Assembly (NCBI RefSeq): GCF_002355855.1
Contig: NZ_AP017655.1
Coordinates: 2,447,501 to 2,511,500, forward strand
Origin: Sphingobium cloacae
Lineage (GTDB): Bacteria > Pseudomonadota > Alphaproteobacteria > Sphingomonadales > Sphingomonadaceae
Direction: 5' to 3'
Length of the DNA stretch: 64,000 bases
The notes below the pieces were generated by a model. The model did no database searches and was not told the origin of the DNA. It saw only the letters and a list, made by a program, of their open reading frames with translations. Made by a program: the position numbers and the translations under genes. Positions within the stretch are counted from its first letter, which is position 1; each line of letters opens with the position of its first letter. Below, piece by piece: positions 44,687 through 52,958 of the stretch.

Positions 44687-45513
44687 GCCTCGCTGCCTCC
44701 TTCGGCCAGAAGGCGGTCGTTGAACAGGTTGATGATGGCGGCGGCGGCTTCCTCGATGGAGCGGCGGCTCATGTCGATCACCGGCCAGCCATGGTCGGCG
44801 AACATGCGGCGCGCGAACGACAGTTCGTCCTGCACCTTCTCCAGATCGACATAGGCGGTCTCGGGCGCCTGATTGAGCGAGAGCAGCCGGTTGCGCCGGA
44901 TCTGGATCAGCCGTTCCGGGCTGACGGTCAGCCCCACGACCATCGGATGCCGCAGCGAAAAGAGGCTGCGCGGCGGCGGCGATTCCGGGACCAGCGGGAT
45001 ATTCGCGGTCTTGTAGCCGCGATTGGCGAGGTAGATGGAGGTCGGCGTCTTGGACGCGCGCGACACGCCCGCCAGCACGATATCGGCTTCCTCCCAATTT
45101 TCATGCCCGACGCCATCGTCATGGGCGATGGTGAACTGGATCGCCTCGATCCGCGCGAAATAGGCTTCGTCGAGGATATGCTTGCGCCCCGGCCGGTTGC
45201 GCGTTTCCTGCCCCAATATGTTGGAAAGCGCGTCCGTCACCGTATCGAGCGCCGCGACATGGGGCAGGCCCAGCGCCCGGCAGCGCGTTTCCAGCCTGCG
45301 CCGCAACTGGTGATTGTTGAGGGTGAAGAGCACCAGTCCGGGATTGGCGGAAATATCCTCCATGATCCGGTCGAGATGGACATCGGACCGCACCATGGGC
45401 CAGAAATGGCGGACCGCCTCCACATTCTCGAACAGGCCGATCGCCGCCTTGGCGATGTTTTCCAGCGTTTCCCCGGTGGAATCCGACAAAAGGTGCAGAT
45501 GGATGCGCGTCAT
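44683..45513 (-). CDS. ppsR: Pyruvate, phosphate dikinase regulatory protein / PEP synthetase regulatory protein (PPSR, DUF299)
   Basis: 276 residues, MTRIHLHLLSDSTGETLENI at the start and the P-loop ADIVLAGVSRASKTPTSIYL (residues about 143-162), with HPMVVGLTVSPERLIQIRRN following. It is a bifunctional ADP-dependent kinase/Pi-dependent pyrophosphorylase that switches PEP synthase or PPDK. It is the first gene leftward of the putative oriC, matching the alphaproteobacterial gene order. Confidence 0.93.
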   Translation of the reverse strand: MTRIHLHLLSDSTGETLENIAKAAIGLFENVEAVRHFWPMVRSDVHLDRIMEDISANPGLVLFTLNNHQLRRRLETRCRALGLPHVAALDTVTDALSNILGQETRNRPGRKHILDEAYFARIEAIQFTIAHDDGVGHENWEEADIVLAGVSRASKTPTSIYLANRGYKTANIPLVPESPPPRSLFSLRHPMVVGLTVSPERLIQIRRNRLLSLNQAPETAYVDLEKVQDELSFARRMFADHGWPVIDMSRRSIEEAAAAIINLFNDRLLAEGGSEA

Positions 45514-45799
45514 GGCGTATCTCTGTGGATGTCCTGTGGATAAAGCAAGGGAGAGAGTGGGGATGAAAGCATCCTCCTTGCTTCCTCCCTGTTGCCTCGA
45601 CTCTTATCCACAGCCCTTCAACAGACCGTCCATTTCATCCACAGCCTGTGGATAGCGGGGACAAGACCGATGACTCGGACGGGAAAGCATGGCCCGGCGG
45701 AGTCAAGCTGTTGGCAAAAGCGGGCATAGCGCATAAACCCCGCTGCCAACCGCCCATCTATCTCCATCATCCTTCAGACTCTTATTATAAGAAGAATAT
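45514..45799. other. oriC: Putative chromosomal replication origin (oriC)
   Basis: 286 bp without a gene, between divergent ppsR and hemE, the position of oriC in Caulobacter and other alphaproteobacteria. Five DnaA-box-like 9-mers are seen: TGTGGATGT (45524-45532), TGTGGATAA (45535-45543, perfect), TTATCCACA (45604-45612, perfect), TCATCCACA (45635-45643) and TGTGGATAG (45647-45655). Four GANTC sites (45599, 45672, 45700, 45777) suggest CcrM-type methylation control. The right end (45777-45801) is an AT-rich TTATTATAAGAAGAATATAT stretch, a candidate unwinding element. Gene direction switches here, with most flanking genes reading away from it. Replication activity itself is inferred. Confidence 0.85.
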
Positions 45800-46861
45800 A
45801 TGTCCGGTTCCGATGTCGTGCCCAAGCCCTTGCTGGCTGTCCTCCAAGGCGAGCGGCGGGCAGTGCCGCCCATGTGGCTCATGCGCCAGGCAGGCCGTTA
45901 CCTGCCCGAATATCGCGAACTGCGCGCGCGAAAGGGCGGATTCCTCGAACTGGTCTATGACAGCGCGGCGGCGGCGGAAGTCACCCTTCAGCCGCTGCGC
46001 CGTTTCGGTTTCGACGGGGCGATCCTGTTTTCCGACATATTGATCGTGCCCTATGCCATGGGGCAGGACCTCTGGTTCGAGGCGGGCGAGGGACCACGCC
46101 TTGCCCCGATCCTCGGCGAGACGGCGCTGTCGGCGCTGAAACCCGACTGGAGCCGGTTCGACGCGGTCTATGAAACGGTGCGGCAGGTGAAGGCCGCGCT
46201 CGACCCCGATGTCACCTTCCTGGGCTTCGCGGGCAGTCCCTGGACCATCGCGACCTATATGGTGGCGGGGCAGGGCAGCAGGGATCAGGGCGCGGCCCGC
46301 CGCCTCGCCTATGGCGATCCCGCGCGGTTCGGCGCGATCATCGACGCCATCGTGGAGGCGACGGTCGTCTATCTGGACGGGCAGGTCCGCGCCGGGGTGG
46401 AAGCGGTGCAGCTTTTCGACAGCTGGGCGGGCAGCCTCGCCCCGCTTCAGTTCGAACGGTGGGTGATCGAGCCCAATGCGCGGATCGTGGAGAAGTTGAA
46501 GGCGCTGCACCCGACCATTCCGGTGATCGGATTCCCCAAGGGCGCGGGCGCGAAGCTGGCCGATTATGCGCGCGGCACGGGCGTCGATGCGGTCGGCGTC
46601 GATGAAACCGTCGATCCGCACTGGGCCGACCGCGCCCTGCCGGAAGGGTTGCCCGTGCAGGGCAATCTCGACCCGCTCGCCCTCATCGCCGGCGGCGAGG
46701 CGGTGGAGCGGGCCGTGGACAATATCCGCGCCGCCTTCGCGAACCGTCCCCATATCATGAATCTGGGCCATGGCATTTTGCCCGATACCCCCATTGATCA
46801 TGTCGAAGCATTGCTTAGCTATGTGCGAGCGAATGGTTCGCAGCGGAGGGAGACTGCCTGA
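45800..46861 (+). CDS. hemE: Uroporphyrinogen decarboxylase
   Basis: 353 residues. The N-terminal signature PPMWLMRQAGRYLPEYRELR and FSDILIVPYAMGQDL, GFAGSPWTIATYMVAGQGS, and the C-terminal NLGHGILPDTPIDHVEALLS are all conserved. It decarboxylates uroporphyrinogen III to coproporphyrinogen III in heme synthesis. It starts at the ATG at 45800, immediately after the AT-rich edge of oriC. The stop overlaps the hemJ start by one base (TGATG). The hemE-oriC arrangement is a hallmark of alphaproteobacterial origins. Confidence 0.97.
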   Translation: MSGSDVVPKPLLAVLQGERRAVPPMWLMRQAGRYLPEYRELRARKGGFLELVYDSAAAAEVTLQPLRRFGFDGAILFSDILIVPYAMGQDLWFEAGEGPRLAPILGETALSALKPDWSRFDAVYETVRQVKAALDPDVTFLGFAGSPWTIATYMVAGQGSRDQGAARRLAYGDPARFGAIIDAIVEATVVYLDGQVRAGVEAVQLFDSWAGSLAPLQFERWVIEPNARIVEKLKALHPTIPVIGFPKGAGAKLADYARGTGVDAVGVDETVDPHWADRALPEGLPVQGNLDPLALIAGGEAVERAVDNIRAAFANRPHIMNLGHGILPDTPIDHVEALLSYVRANGSQRRETA

Positions 46862-47301
46862 TGGCCTATCTTGGCGCCGCCTATCTATGGGTGAAGGCCG
46901 CCCATCTCATCTTCGTCATCTTCCTGATGGCGGGGCTGTTCATGATGCCGCGCTTCTTCATCTATCACCAGCAATGCGCGCCGGGGTCGGAGGAAGACGC
47001 CCAATGGATCGAACGGGAACGGCGGCTGCTCAGGATCATCCTCAATCCCTCGCTGATCCTCGTCTGGATCTTCGGCCTGATGCTGATGGTGGAGATCGGC
47101 GCCTGGCATTTCGGCTGGTTCCACCTGAAGCTGCTCTTCGTGCTGGGCCTGTCGGGCTATCATGGCTGGCTTGCCAATTACTGGAAGAAGCTGGCGCGGG
47201 GGTTGCGGCCGATGACCGACAAACAGCTTCGCCTGCTCAACGAAATCCCCGGCATAGCCGCCGCGGTGATCGTGATCGCGGTGATCGTGAAGCCCTTTTA
47301 G
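46861..47301 (+). CDS. hemJ: Protoporphyrinogen oxidase HemJ (CopD family)
   Basis: 146 residues with four hydrophobic segments: WVKAAHLIFVIFLMAGLFMM, IILNPSLILVWIFGLMLMVE, FHLKLLFVLGLSGYHGWLAN, and IAAAVIVIAVIVKPF. The conserved His in KAAHLIF and the YHQQ and LKLLFVL..YHGW features match HemJ. It oxidises protoporphyrinogen IX in the membrane. It is translationally coupled to hemE (TGATG). Confidence 0.92.
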   Translation: MAYLGAAYLWVKAAHLIFVIFLMAGLFMMPRFFIYHQQCAPGSEEDAQWIERERRLLRIILNPSLILVWIFGLMLMVEIGAWHFGWFHLKLLFVLGLSGYHGWLANYWKKLARGLRPMTDKQLRLLNEIPGIAAAVIVIAVIVKPF

Positions 47302-47334
47302 AGGTTCACGATCACCACAAGATTCCGTCGCGAT

Positions 47335-47412
47335 TCAGTGGAAGAAAAGCCAGAGCAGCAGGATGATGGGAATCGGCACCCCGATAAGCCAAAGAAGAAT
47401 GCCTTTACCCAT
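47335..47412 (-). CDS. 25-residue single-pass membrane peptide
   Basis: On the minus strand: MGKGILLWLIGVPIPIILLL then WLFFH. It is a complete short gene with AGGAG six bases before the ATG (47410-47412). The peptide is one hydrophobic segment with a positively charged start, and very similar 25-residue peptides recur in proteobacterial genomes. The function is unknown; small membrane peptides of this type often modulate a larger membrane protein. It is convergent with hemJ. Confidence 0.75.
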   Translation of the reverse strand: MGKGILLWLIGVPIPIILLLWLFFH

Positions 47413-47504
47413 GTCGCGCTCCTTTATCGTTACGGCCTGAATAACGGCCGTCGAGCGCCATCAGTTCCCGTTCGACAGGCGGGATTTGGGGGATATGATC
47501 CAGA

Positions 47505-48365
47505 TCAAGCGCGCGGATCCTGCTCCGGATCGACCGCGATATTGTCGATCAGGCGCGTCCGGCCCATTTTCGCCGCCCCCAGCAGCCGGGCGGGCCGGTC
47601 CAGCACCGTCATCGGCTCCAGCGTCACCGCATCGCATAGCGTCACATAGTCGATCGGATCGAATCCATGGCTCGCCAACATGGCGATCGCCTTGGCCAGC
47701 GCCGATTCCACGGTCGCGCCCTTCTCCATCTGCCGTTTCGCCTCTCCCAATGCGCGGGGAAGGGCCAGCGCCTGCTTGCGCTCTTCCTCGGTCAGATAGG
47801 CGTTGCGGGAGGAAAGGGCGAGCCCGTCCTCCGCCCGTTGGGTCGGCAGGCCGACAATCTCGATCGGCATGTCCAGATCGGCCACCATCTGCCGGATGAC
47901 GGCAAGCTGCTGATAGTCCTTTTCCCCGAACAGCGCGACATCGGGGCGGACCTGGTTGAAGAGCTTGGCGACGACCGTCGCCACGCCGTCGAAATGGCCG
48001 GGGCGGGCCGCGCCGTCCAGCCCCCCGGTCACGCCGGTGAGCGCGACATTGGTCGAAAAGCCCGCCGGATACATGACATCGACGCCGGGCGCCCAGAGAA
48101 TGTCCACGTCCGCTTCCTGCAACAGATGGGCGTCGCTCGCTTCCCGGCGGGGATAGGCGTCCAGATCCTCGTTGGGGCCGAACTGCCTGGGATTGACGAA
48201 GATCGACACGACGACATGCTTCGCCAGCCGCCGGGCTTCCTCCACCAGCGCCATGTGCCCGTCATGCAGCGCGCCCATGGTCGGCACCAGCGCCAGGGGT
48301 TTTCCATCGCTCCGCAGCGCGTTTATCGCAGCGCGAAGGGCGGGGAGGTCACGCAGGGTTTGCAC
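47505..48365 (-). CDS. panC: Pantothenate synthetase
   Basis: 286 residues. ATP-binding LALVPTMGALHDGHMALVEE, VSIFVNPRQFGPNEDLDAYP and the KMSKS-like region (EDGLALSSRNAYLTEEER) are present, with VALFGEKDYQQLAVIRQMVA. It joins pantoate and beta-alanine. It is divergent from mipZ (109 bp between the starts), the same neighbour pairing known from Caulobacter. Confidence 0.96.
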   Translation of the reverse strand: MQTLRDLPALRAAINALRSDGKPLALVPTMGALHDGHMALVEEARRLAKHVVVSIFVNPRQFGPNEDLDAYPRREASDAHLLQEADVDILWAPGVDVMYPAGFSTNVALTGVTGGLDGAARPGHFDGVATVVAKLFNQVRPDVALFGEKDYQQLAVIRQMVADLDMPIEIVGLPTQRAEDGLALSSRNAYLTEEERKQALALPRALGEAKRQMEKGATVESALAKAIAMLASHGFDPIDYVTLCDAVTLEPMTVLDRPARLLGAAKMGRTRLIDNIAVDPEQDPRA

Positions 48366-48474
48366 GGGAAGGAAGGCTCCGATAAGGGCAGGGTTCAGGG
48401 CAGATCATGCTAAGGCATGGCCGCGCACGACGGTCAAGAATCAAAGCGACAATCAACGGGGTTATCAAGGTCCG

Positions 48475-49281
48475 ATGGCGAACGCCCAAACGCATCTCAT
48501 CGTCTTCGCCAATGAAAAGGGCGGGACCGGCAAGTCGACCACGGCGGTCCACACCGCCATCGCGCTGGCCGCGCTGGGCCACAGGGTCGGCATCATCGAC
48601 CTCGACCCGCGCCAGCGCACCGTCACGCGCTATATGGAGAATCGCGGCGAAACCGCCCGGAGGCGCGGGATCGACCTGCCGACGCCCGACTATGCGGTGC
48701 TGAAGGGCGACAGCATCGAGGCGCTGGAGGAGGAATCCGCCGCCGTCGCGCAGGGCAAGGATTTCCTGATCGTCGACACGCCCGGCCGCGACGATGCTTT
48801 TGCCCGGCACATGGCGGCGCGGGCCAACACGCTGGTCACGCCGATGAACGACAGCTTCGTCGATTTCGACCTGATCGGACAGGTGGACGCGGAAACCTTC
48901 AAGGTCCGCCGCCTGTCCTTCTATTCCGAACTGATCTTCGAGGCGCGCAAGTCCCGCGCCAAGGCGGACGGCGTGTCGATCGACTGGGTGGTGCTGCGCA
49001 ACCGCGTCCAGCATCATGACGCCCGCAACAAGAAGCGGGTGGGCGACGCGCTGATGGAATTGTCCCGCCGCGTCGGATTCCGCGTGATACCGGGATTGTC
49101 GGAACGCGTGATTTTCCGCGAACTCTTCCCTTCCGGGCTTACGCTGCTCGACAAGGGACATCTGGGTGAACTGGGCGTCAGCCATATCGCGGCGCGTCAG
49201 GAATTGCGGGAGATGGTGTCGGGCCTTGCCCTTCCAGAACGGGCGGACGCCTTGTCGGTGGATCTGATCGGCGCGGCCTGA
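48475..49281 (+). CDS. mipZ: Division plane positioning ATPase MipZ
   Basis: 268 residues from the ATG at 48475 (MANAQTHLIVFANEKGGTGK). Deviant Walker A NEKGGTGKSTTAV, switch region GIIDLDPRQRTVTRYMENR, and FLIVDTPGRDDAFARHMAAR are seen. MipZ is a ParA/MinD-like ATPase recruited by ParB at the origin-proximal pole; it forms gradients that restrict FtsZ to mid-cell. parB and its parS sites are 24-26 kb away in the same window. It is followed by a DnaJ-domain gene with a one-base overlap (TGATG). Confidence 0.95.
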   Translation: MANAQTHLIVFANEKGGTGKSTTAVHTAIALAALGHRVGIIDLDPRQRTVTRYMENRGETARRRGIDLPTPDYAVLKGDSIEALEEESAAVAQGKDFLIVDTPGRDDAFARHMAARANTLVTPMNDSFVDFDLIGQVDAETFKVRRLSFYSELIFEARKSRAKADGVSIDWVVLRNRVQHHDARNKKRVGDALMELSRRVGFRVIPGLSERVIFRELFPSGLTLLDKGHLGELGVSHIAARQELREMVSGLALPERADALSVDLIGAA

Positions 49282-49724
49282 TGGGCTGGCTGGCGATGGC
49301 GTTGATCGCCCTTGCGGGCTGGCTCATCTGGACCGGACGGTTGCAGCGGATGACGGTGAAGGACGGCATGGCCCTGGGTGCGGCGCTGGTCGGCGCGGTG
49401 ATGGCCGCCAAGGGCAAGCCGGTCGCGGCCCTGCCCATGCTGGTGGGATCGGCGCTGTATTTCCTGGCCCGCAGCAGGAAGGGAAAAGCATGGAGAAAAG
49501 CGGCTACCCTTCCCGCCACCGATGAACAACTGGCCCGCGCCAGGGCCTTGCTGGGACTGCCGCCCGAAGCGGACGCGCGGGCGGTCAAGGCGGCGCACCG
49601 GCGCTTGATCGCATCGGTCCATCCGGATCGCGGGGGCACGGAAGCTCTGGCGGCGGAGATCAACGCGGCCCGCGACCTGTTGCTGCGGCATCTGAAGGGC
49701 GGGGACGATCCGGATCGGGCTTGA
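49281..49724 (+). CDS. Membrane-anchored DnaJ-domain protein
   Basis: 147 residues. Two N-terminal hydrophobic segments (MGWLAMALIALAGWLIWTGR and MALGAALVGAVMAAKGKPVA-type) precede a C-terminal J domain with the HPD triad in HRRLIASVHPDRGGTEALAA. It probably recruits DnaK to a membrane site; the client is unknown. It is coupled to mipZ by a TGATG overlap, so a link with division-site control is possible but unproven. Confidence 0.86.
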   Translation: MGWLAMALIALAGWLIWTGRLQRMTVKDGMALGAALVGAVMAAKGKPVAALPMLVGSALYFLARSRKGKAWRKAATLPATDEQLARARALLGLPPEADARAVKAAHRRLIASVHPDRGGTEALAAEINAARDLLLRHLKGGDDPDRA

Positions 49725-49755
49725 CCGGAGCGGGTCGGGTAGGGAGGACATCGCC

Positions 49756-51135
49756 ATGGCCCATCGCTTTCATCCCAGCCTGTTGCGCGAATATGACATG
49801 CGTGGGGTCGTCGGCGAGACTCTGGGCGGGGCGGATGCCTATGCGGTGGGCCGGACCTTCGGCACGCTGGCGGCGCGCGCGGGCGGATCAGCGGTGGCGG
49901 TCGGGCGCGACGGGCGGCTGAGTTCCCCGATGCTCGAACGGGCGCTGGTGCGGGGTCTCACGGACAGCGGCGTCGATGTGCTCCGCATCGGCCTTGGTGC
50001 CACCCCGATGCTCTATTTCGCCGAAGCGGAGCGGGATGTGATAGGCGGCATCCAGATAACCGGCAGCCATAATCCCCGCGATCACAATGGCTTCAAGCTG
50101 GTATTTCAGCACCGCCCCTTTTTCGGCGAGGCTATTCAGCAACTGGGCGCGATGGCGGCGGCGGGGGACTGGAGCGAAGGCGCTGGAGAAGCCGAGACGA
50201 TCGATCTCCTGGACGCCTATGTGGCGCGGCTGATGCAGGGGTTCGACGGCGCGGCCTTCCGCATCGGCTGGGATGCCGGCAACGGTGCGGCCGGTCCGGC
50301 GGTGGAGAAGCTCACGCAGCTCCTGCCCGGTGAGCATCATCTGCTCTTCACCGATGTAGACGGTCATTTTCCCCATCATCATCCCGATCCCAGCGAGGAA
50401 CGGAATCTCGCCGATCTCAAGGCGCTTGTCCTTGGCAACAAGCTCGATTTCGGAATGGCTTTCGACGGCGATGGCGATCGGATCGGCGTGGTCGACGGAA
50501 AAGGGCGGACGATCGCGGGCGACCAGCTGCTGTCCATCTTTGCCGAGGATGTGCTGAAGGACCGGCCCGGCGCCACCGTCATCGCCGATGTGAAGGCCAG
50601 CCAGGCGCTGTTCGACCGGATAGAGGCGCTGGGCGGCCGGCCGCTGATGTGGAAGACGGGACACAGCCTCATCAAGTCCAAAATGAAGCAGACGGGCGCC
50701 CCCTTGGCCGGGGAAATGACGGGTCATGTCTTCTTCGCGGACGATTATCACGGGTTCGACGATGGCCTTTATGCCGCTATCCGCTTGATTCGCGCCGTCA
50801 CCCGGCTGGGCGGGAGCGTGACGGCGCTGCGCGACGCCATGCCGGCGATGGAGAACACACCGGAACTGCGGTTCCCGGTGGCGGAGAGCCGGAAATTCGC
50901 GGTGGTCGACGAAGTGCTTGGCCGCCTGCGCGCGGCGGGAGCGGATCTGGACGACACGGACGGCGCGCGGGTCCGGACGCAGGACGGCTGGTGGCTGCTG
51001 CGCGCGTCGAACACGCAGGAGGCGCTGGTGGCGCGCGTCGAGGCGAAGGATGCCGCGGCGCTGGCGCGGCTGATCGCCGAACTGGATTCGCAACTGGCCG
51101 AATCCGGGGTGATTCGCGCCGCGTGGGAGGAATGA
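49756..51135 (+). CDS. Phosphomannomutase/phosphoglucomutase
   Basis: 459 residues. The catalytic Ser loop QITGSHNPRDHNGFKLVFQ (residues about 97-115), metal-binding MAFDGDGDRIGVVDGKG (about 238-254) and the sugar-binding GEMTGHVFFADDYHGFDDG are present, with the C-terminal phosphate-binding RASNTQEALVARVE. It interconverts hexose 1- and 6-phosphates (Man/Glc) for polysaccharide and lipopolysaccharide synthesis. Candidate names are pgm and manB; the specificity cannot be fixed. It is followed by the small-RNA-like locus at 51233. Confidence 0.94.
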   Translation: MAHRFHPSLLREYDMRGVVGETLGGADAYAVGRTFGTLAARAGGSAVAVGRDGRLSSPMLERALVRGLTDSGVDVLRIGLGATPMLYFAEAERDVIGGIQITGSHNPRDHNGFKLVFQHRPFFGEAIQQLGAMAAAGDWSEGAGEAETIDLLDAYVARLMQGFDGAAFRIGWDAGNGAAGPAVEKLTQLLPGEHHLLFTDVDGHFPHHHPDPSEERNLADLKALVLGNKLDFGMAFDGDGDRIGVVDGKGRTIAGDQLLSIFAEDVLKDRPGATVIADVKASQALFDRIEALGGRPLMWKTGHSLIKSKMKQTGAPLAGEMTGHVFFADDYHGFDDGLYAAIRLIRAVTRLGGSVTALRDAMPAMENTPELRFPVAESRKFAVVDEVLGRLRAAGADLDDTDGARVRTQDGWWLLRASNTQEALVARVEAKDAAALARLIAELDSQLAESGVIRAAWEE

Positions 51136-51232
51136 AGAGGCTTTCTGACAGGAATCCACTGGAAATTGGCCGTTTGGGAACAATGGATTTCCGTTACGGA
51201 AATCAGAGGATTTTCTTACAGTTGCATGAAAC

Positions 51233-51351
51233 GCAATCGAGTCCCCTTTGTTCGCAATTGCGAAGAGGCCTGCTGCGCCGCAAAAGGAACGGGCCTTTCA
51301 GGCATCCTCTCCTAAAAACTTCAAAGCCGTCCTTCGGGGCGGCTTTTTTTT
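51233..51351 (+). ncRNA. Candidate small RNA, copy A of a two-copy family
   Basis: Starts with GCAATCG (51233-51239), then a perfect TTCGCAATTGCGAA hairpin (51251-51264), a 25-nt block identical to copy B (51293-51317) containing GCC-TTTCA-GGC and the anti-Shine-Dalgarno-like CATCCTCTCCTAAAA, and a terminator: stem GCCGTCC/GGGCGGC around a TTCG loop (51326-51343) followed by eight T. The spacing is identical to that of 57685-57805 across at least 85 nt. The 5' end and promoter are not defined; the terminator could also serve the upstream phosphohexomutase gene. Confidence 0.72.
51323..51351 (+). terminator. Rho-independent terminator of candidate sRNA A
   Basis: AAAGCCGTCC-TTCG-GGGCGGCTTTTTTTT: a 7-bp stem extended by A-U pairs, a UUCG tetraloop and a U-tract of eight. 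Confidence 0.92.
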
Positions 51352-51493
51352 GCTTTCAGCGCCATGGCGGGAAAAGGCGCCTCGCCGTAACGTCCTCTCC
51401 TTGCTACCCCTTTCGCGGCCGCCCCCATCGGGGGCAGAATGCGCCGTTCGGCACTGGAAATTAACCATAATACTGCTATTCGCGCGCTTCGGA

Positions 51494-51561
51494 GGCTCCC
51501 TCCTTCAAGGCTTTTTCGGGCCTGAGAAGGGAGCCGGCCTGTTTCACGGAGCGTTTCCGTG
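51494..51561 (+). promoter_or_regulatory. Structured leader of the fadL-like gene
   Basis: Two hairpins precede the gene start at 51590: GGCTCCCT (51494-51501) with AGGGAGCC (51528-51535) around a 26-nt loop, and CACGGA (51545-51550) with TCCGTG (51556-51561). No known riboswitch pattern is recognised. They may be transcript-stability or attenuation elements. The stretch 51352-51493 shows nothing else. Confidence 0.45.
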
Positions 51562-51589
51562 ACGAGAGGATGCCCTGGAAGGATCGATC

Positions 51590-52891
51590 ATGTCCCGTAC
51601 CTATTCCGTCCTGACCGCCATGCTGTTGTCCGGCGCGCTGGCCCTGCCGGTTCCGGCGCTGGCGGGCGGCTTCTATCTTCAGGAGCAGTCGCCCAAGGAA
51701 ACCGGGCGCGCGCTGTCCGGCGGCGCGGCGGCGGCGGACGATCCGTCGACCCTTTATTTCAACCCCGCCGCGATGACGAACCTGCCCGGCATCCAGACGT
51801 CGGTGGGCGGCATCGCGCTGATGGCGTCGGCCAGGCAGGCCAATCGCGGGTCGTCCCGCTCCGTCCCGGGCCTGCCGGTTTCCGTGCCGGTGACGGGAAC
51901 AGCGGGCGGCAATCCGTTCGACAGCGTCATCCCCATCCCCAGCTTCTACGCCACGGGGCAGGTGAACGATCGGCTATGGCTGGGCATCGGCGTCAATGCG
52001 CCCTTTGGCCTGAAGCTGGAATATGAGGACGGTTTCTTCGGCCGCTACGACTCTCTCTATACCGACCTCAAAACCTATAATATCCAGCCGTCCTTCGCCT
52101 ATAAGCTGAACGACAATTTCTCGATCGGCGGCGGCGTCGACGTGCAATATGTGAAGGTCACGCTGACCAACGCCCTGCCGCAGCTTTCGCCGTTGCTCGC
52201 CGATGGCGAGGCGCGAGTGAAGGGCGACGACTGGTCGGTCGGCTGGAATGCGGGCCTCTTCTACACCAATGGCGACACCAATGTCGGCATCCACTACCGG
52301 TCGGGCATGCAGCATCATCTGAAGGGTACCCAGACCATCAGTGGATTGCAGGGCCTGCTCGCCGGGTCCAATTCCGAACTGTCCGCCAGCGCGCCGCTCG
52401 ACCTGCCCGATATCGTCACGGTCAGCATGATGCACAGGCTGACGCCCCGGCTGCGCGCCATGGTGACGGCGCGCTGGTATAACTGGTCGGTGTTCAAGGG
52501 CATCGCGATCACCTCGGCCGCGGGGACCAATGTCAAGGAACTGCACTACAAGGACAGCTACAGCGTCGGCGTGGGCGGGGAATATGATGTCAATCCGGCG
52601 TTGACGCTGCGCGCGGGCACGATGTTCGACCGCACCCCCACCAATCCGCAATATCTGACCACCCGCGTGCCGGACGGCGACCGCGTGTGGCTGACCGGGG
52701 GGGCGACATGGAACATCTCGCCCGCCTTCGCGCTGAACCTCAGCTACGCGCACACCTTCGTCGAAAAGGCGAACATCATCCGCCCCGATCATTTCTACGA
52801 AGGAACCCCCGCCGCCATCACCGCGACCACCCTGTCGCAGACCAGCGGCAATGCGGATCAGGTCGCCGCATCCTTCACCGCGCGATTCTGA
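51590..52891 (+). CDS. OmpP1/FadL-family outer-membrane transporter
   Basis: 433 residues. The signal peptide MSRTYSVLTAMLLSGALALP ends at PALA-GG. The FadL N-terminal hatch region is clear: GGFYLQEQSPKETGRALSGG and DDPSTLYFNPAAMTNLPG. The rest is alternating beta strands ending in the outer-membrane-barrel signature ADQVAASFTARF (terminal Phe). It probably imports long-chain fatty acids or other hydrophobic compounds such as aromatics, as in related sphingomonad proteins; the substrate is unknown. Confidence 0.92.
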   Translation: MSRTYSVLTAMLLSGALALPVPALAGGFYLQEQSPKETGRALSGGAAAADDPSTLYFNPAAMTNLPGIQTSVGGIALMASARQANRGSSRSVPGLPVSVPVTGTAGGNPFDSVIPIPSFYATGQVNDRLWLGIGVNAPFGLKLEYEDGFFGRYDSLYTDLKTYNIQPSFAYKLNDNFSIGGGVDVQYVKVTLTNALPQLSPLLADGEARVKGDDWSVGWNAGLFYTNGDTNVGIHYRSGMQHHLKGTQTISGLQGLLAGSNSELSASAPLDLPDIVTVSMMHRLTPRLRAMVTARWYNWSVFKGIAITSAAGTNVKELHYKDSYSVGVGGEYDVNPALTLRAGTMFDRTPTNPQYLTTRVPDGDRVWLTGGATWNISPAFALNLSYAHTFVEKANIIRPDHFYEGTPAAITATTLSQTSGNADQVAASFTARF

Positions 52892-52958
52892 CGCGGCGCT
52901 TCTAACCGAAGCGATAAAGCATTATAGGAGGCTCCCATAATACGGAGCCTCCCTTTCC

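Noticed and set aside
45514..45799. CtrA binding sites (TTAA-N7-TTAA) in the origin
   Set aside because: Looked for and not found; control by CtrA cannot be claimed from this sequence.
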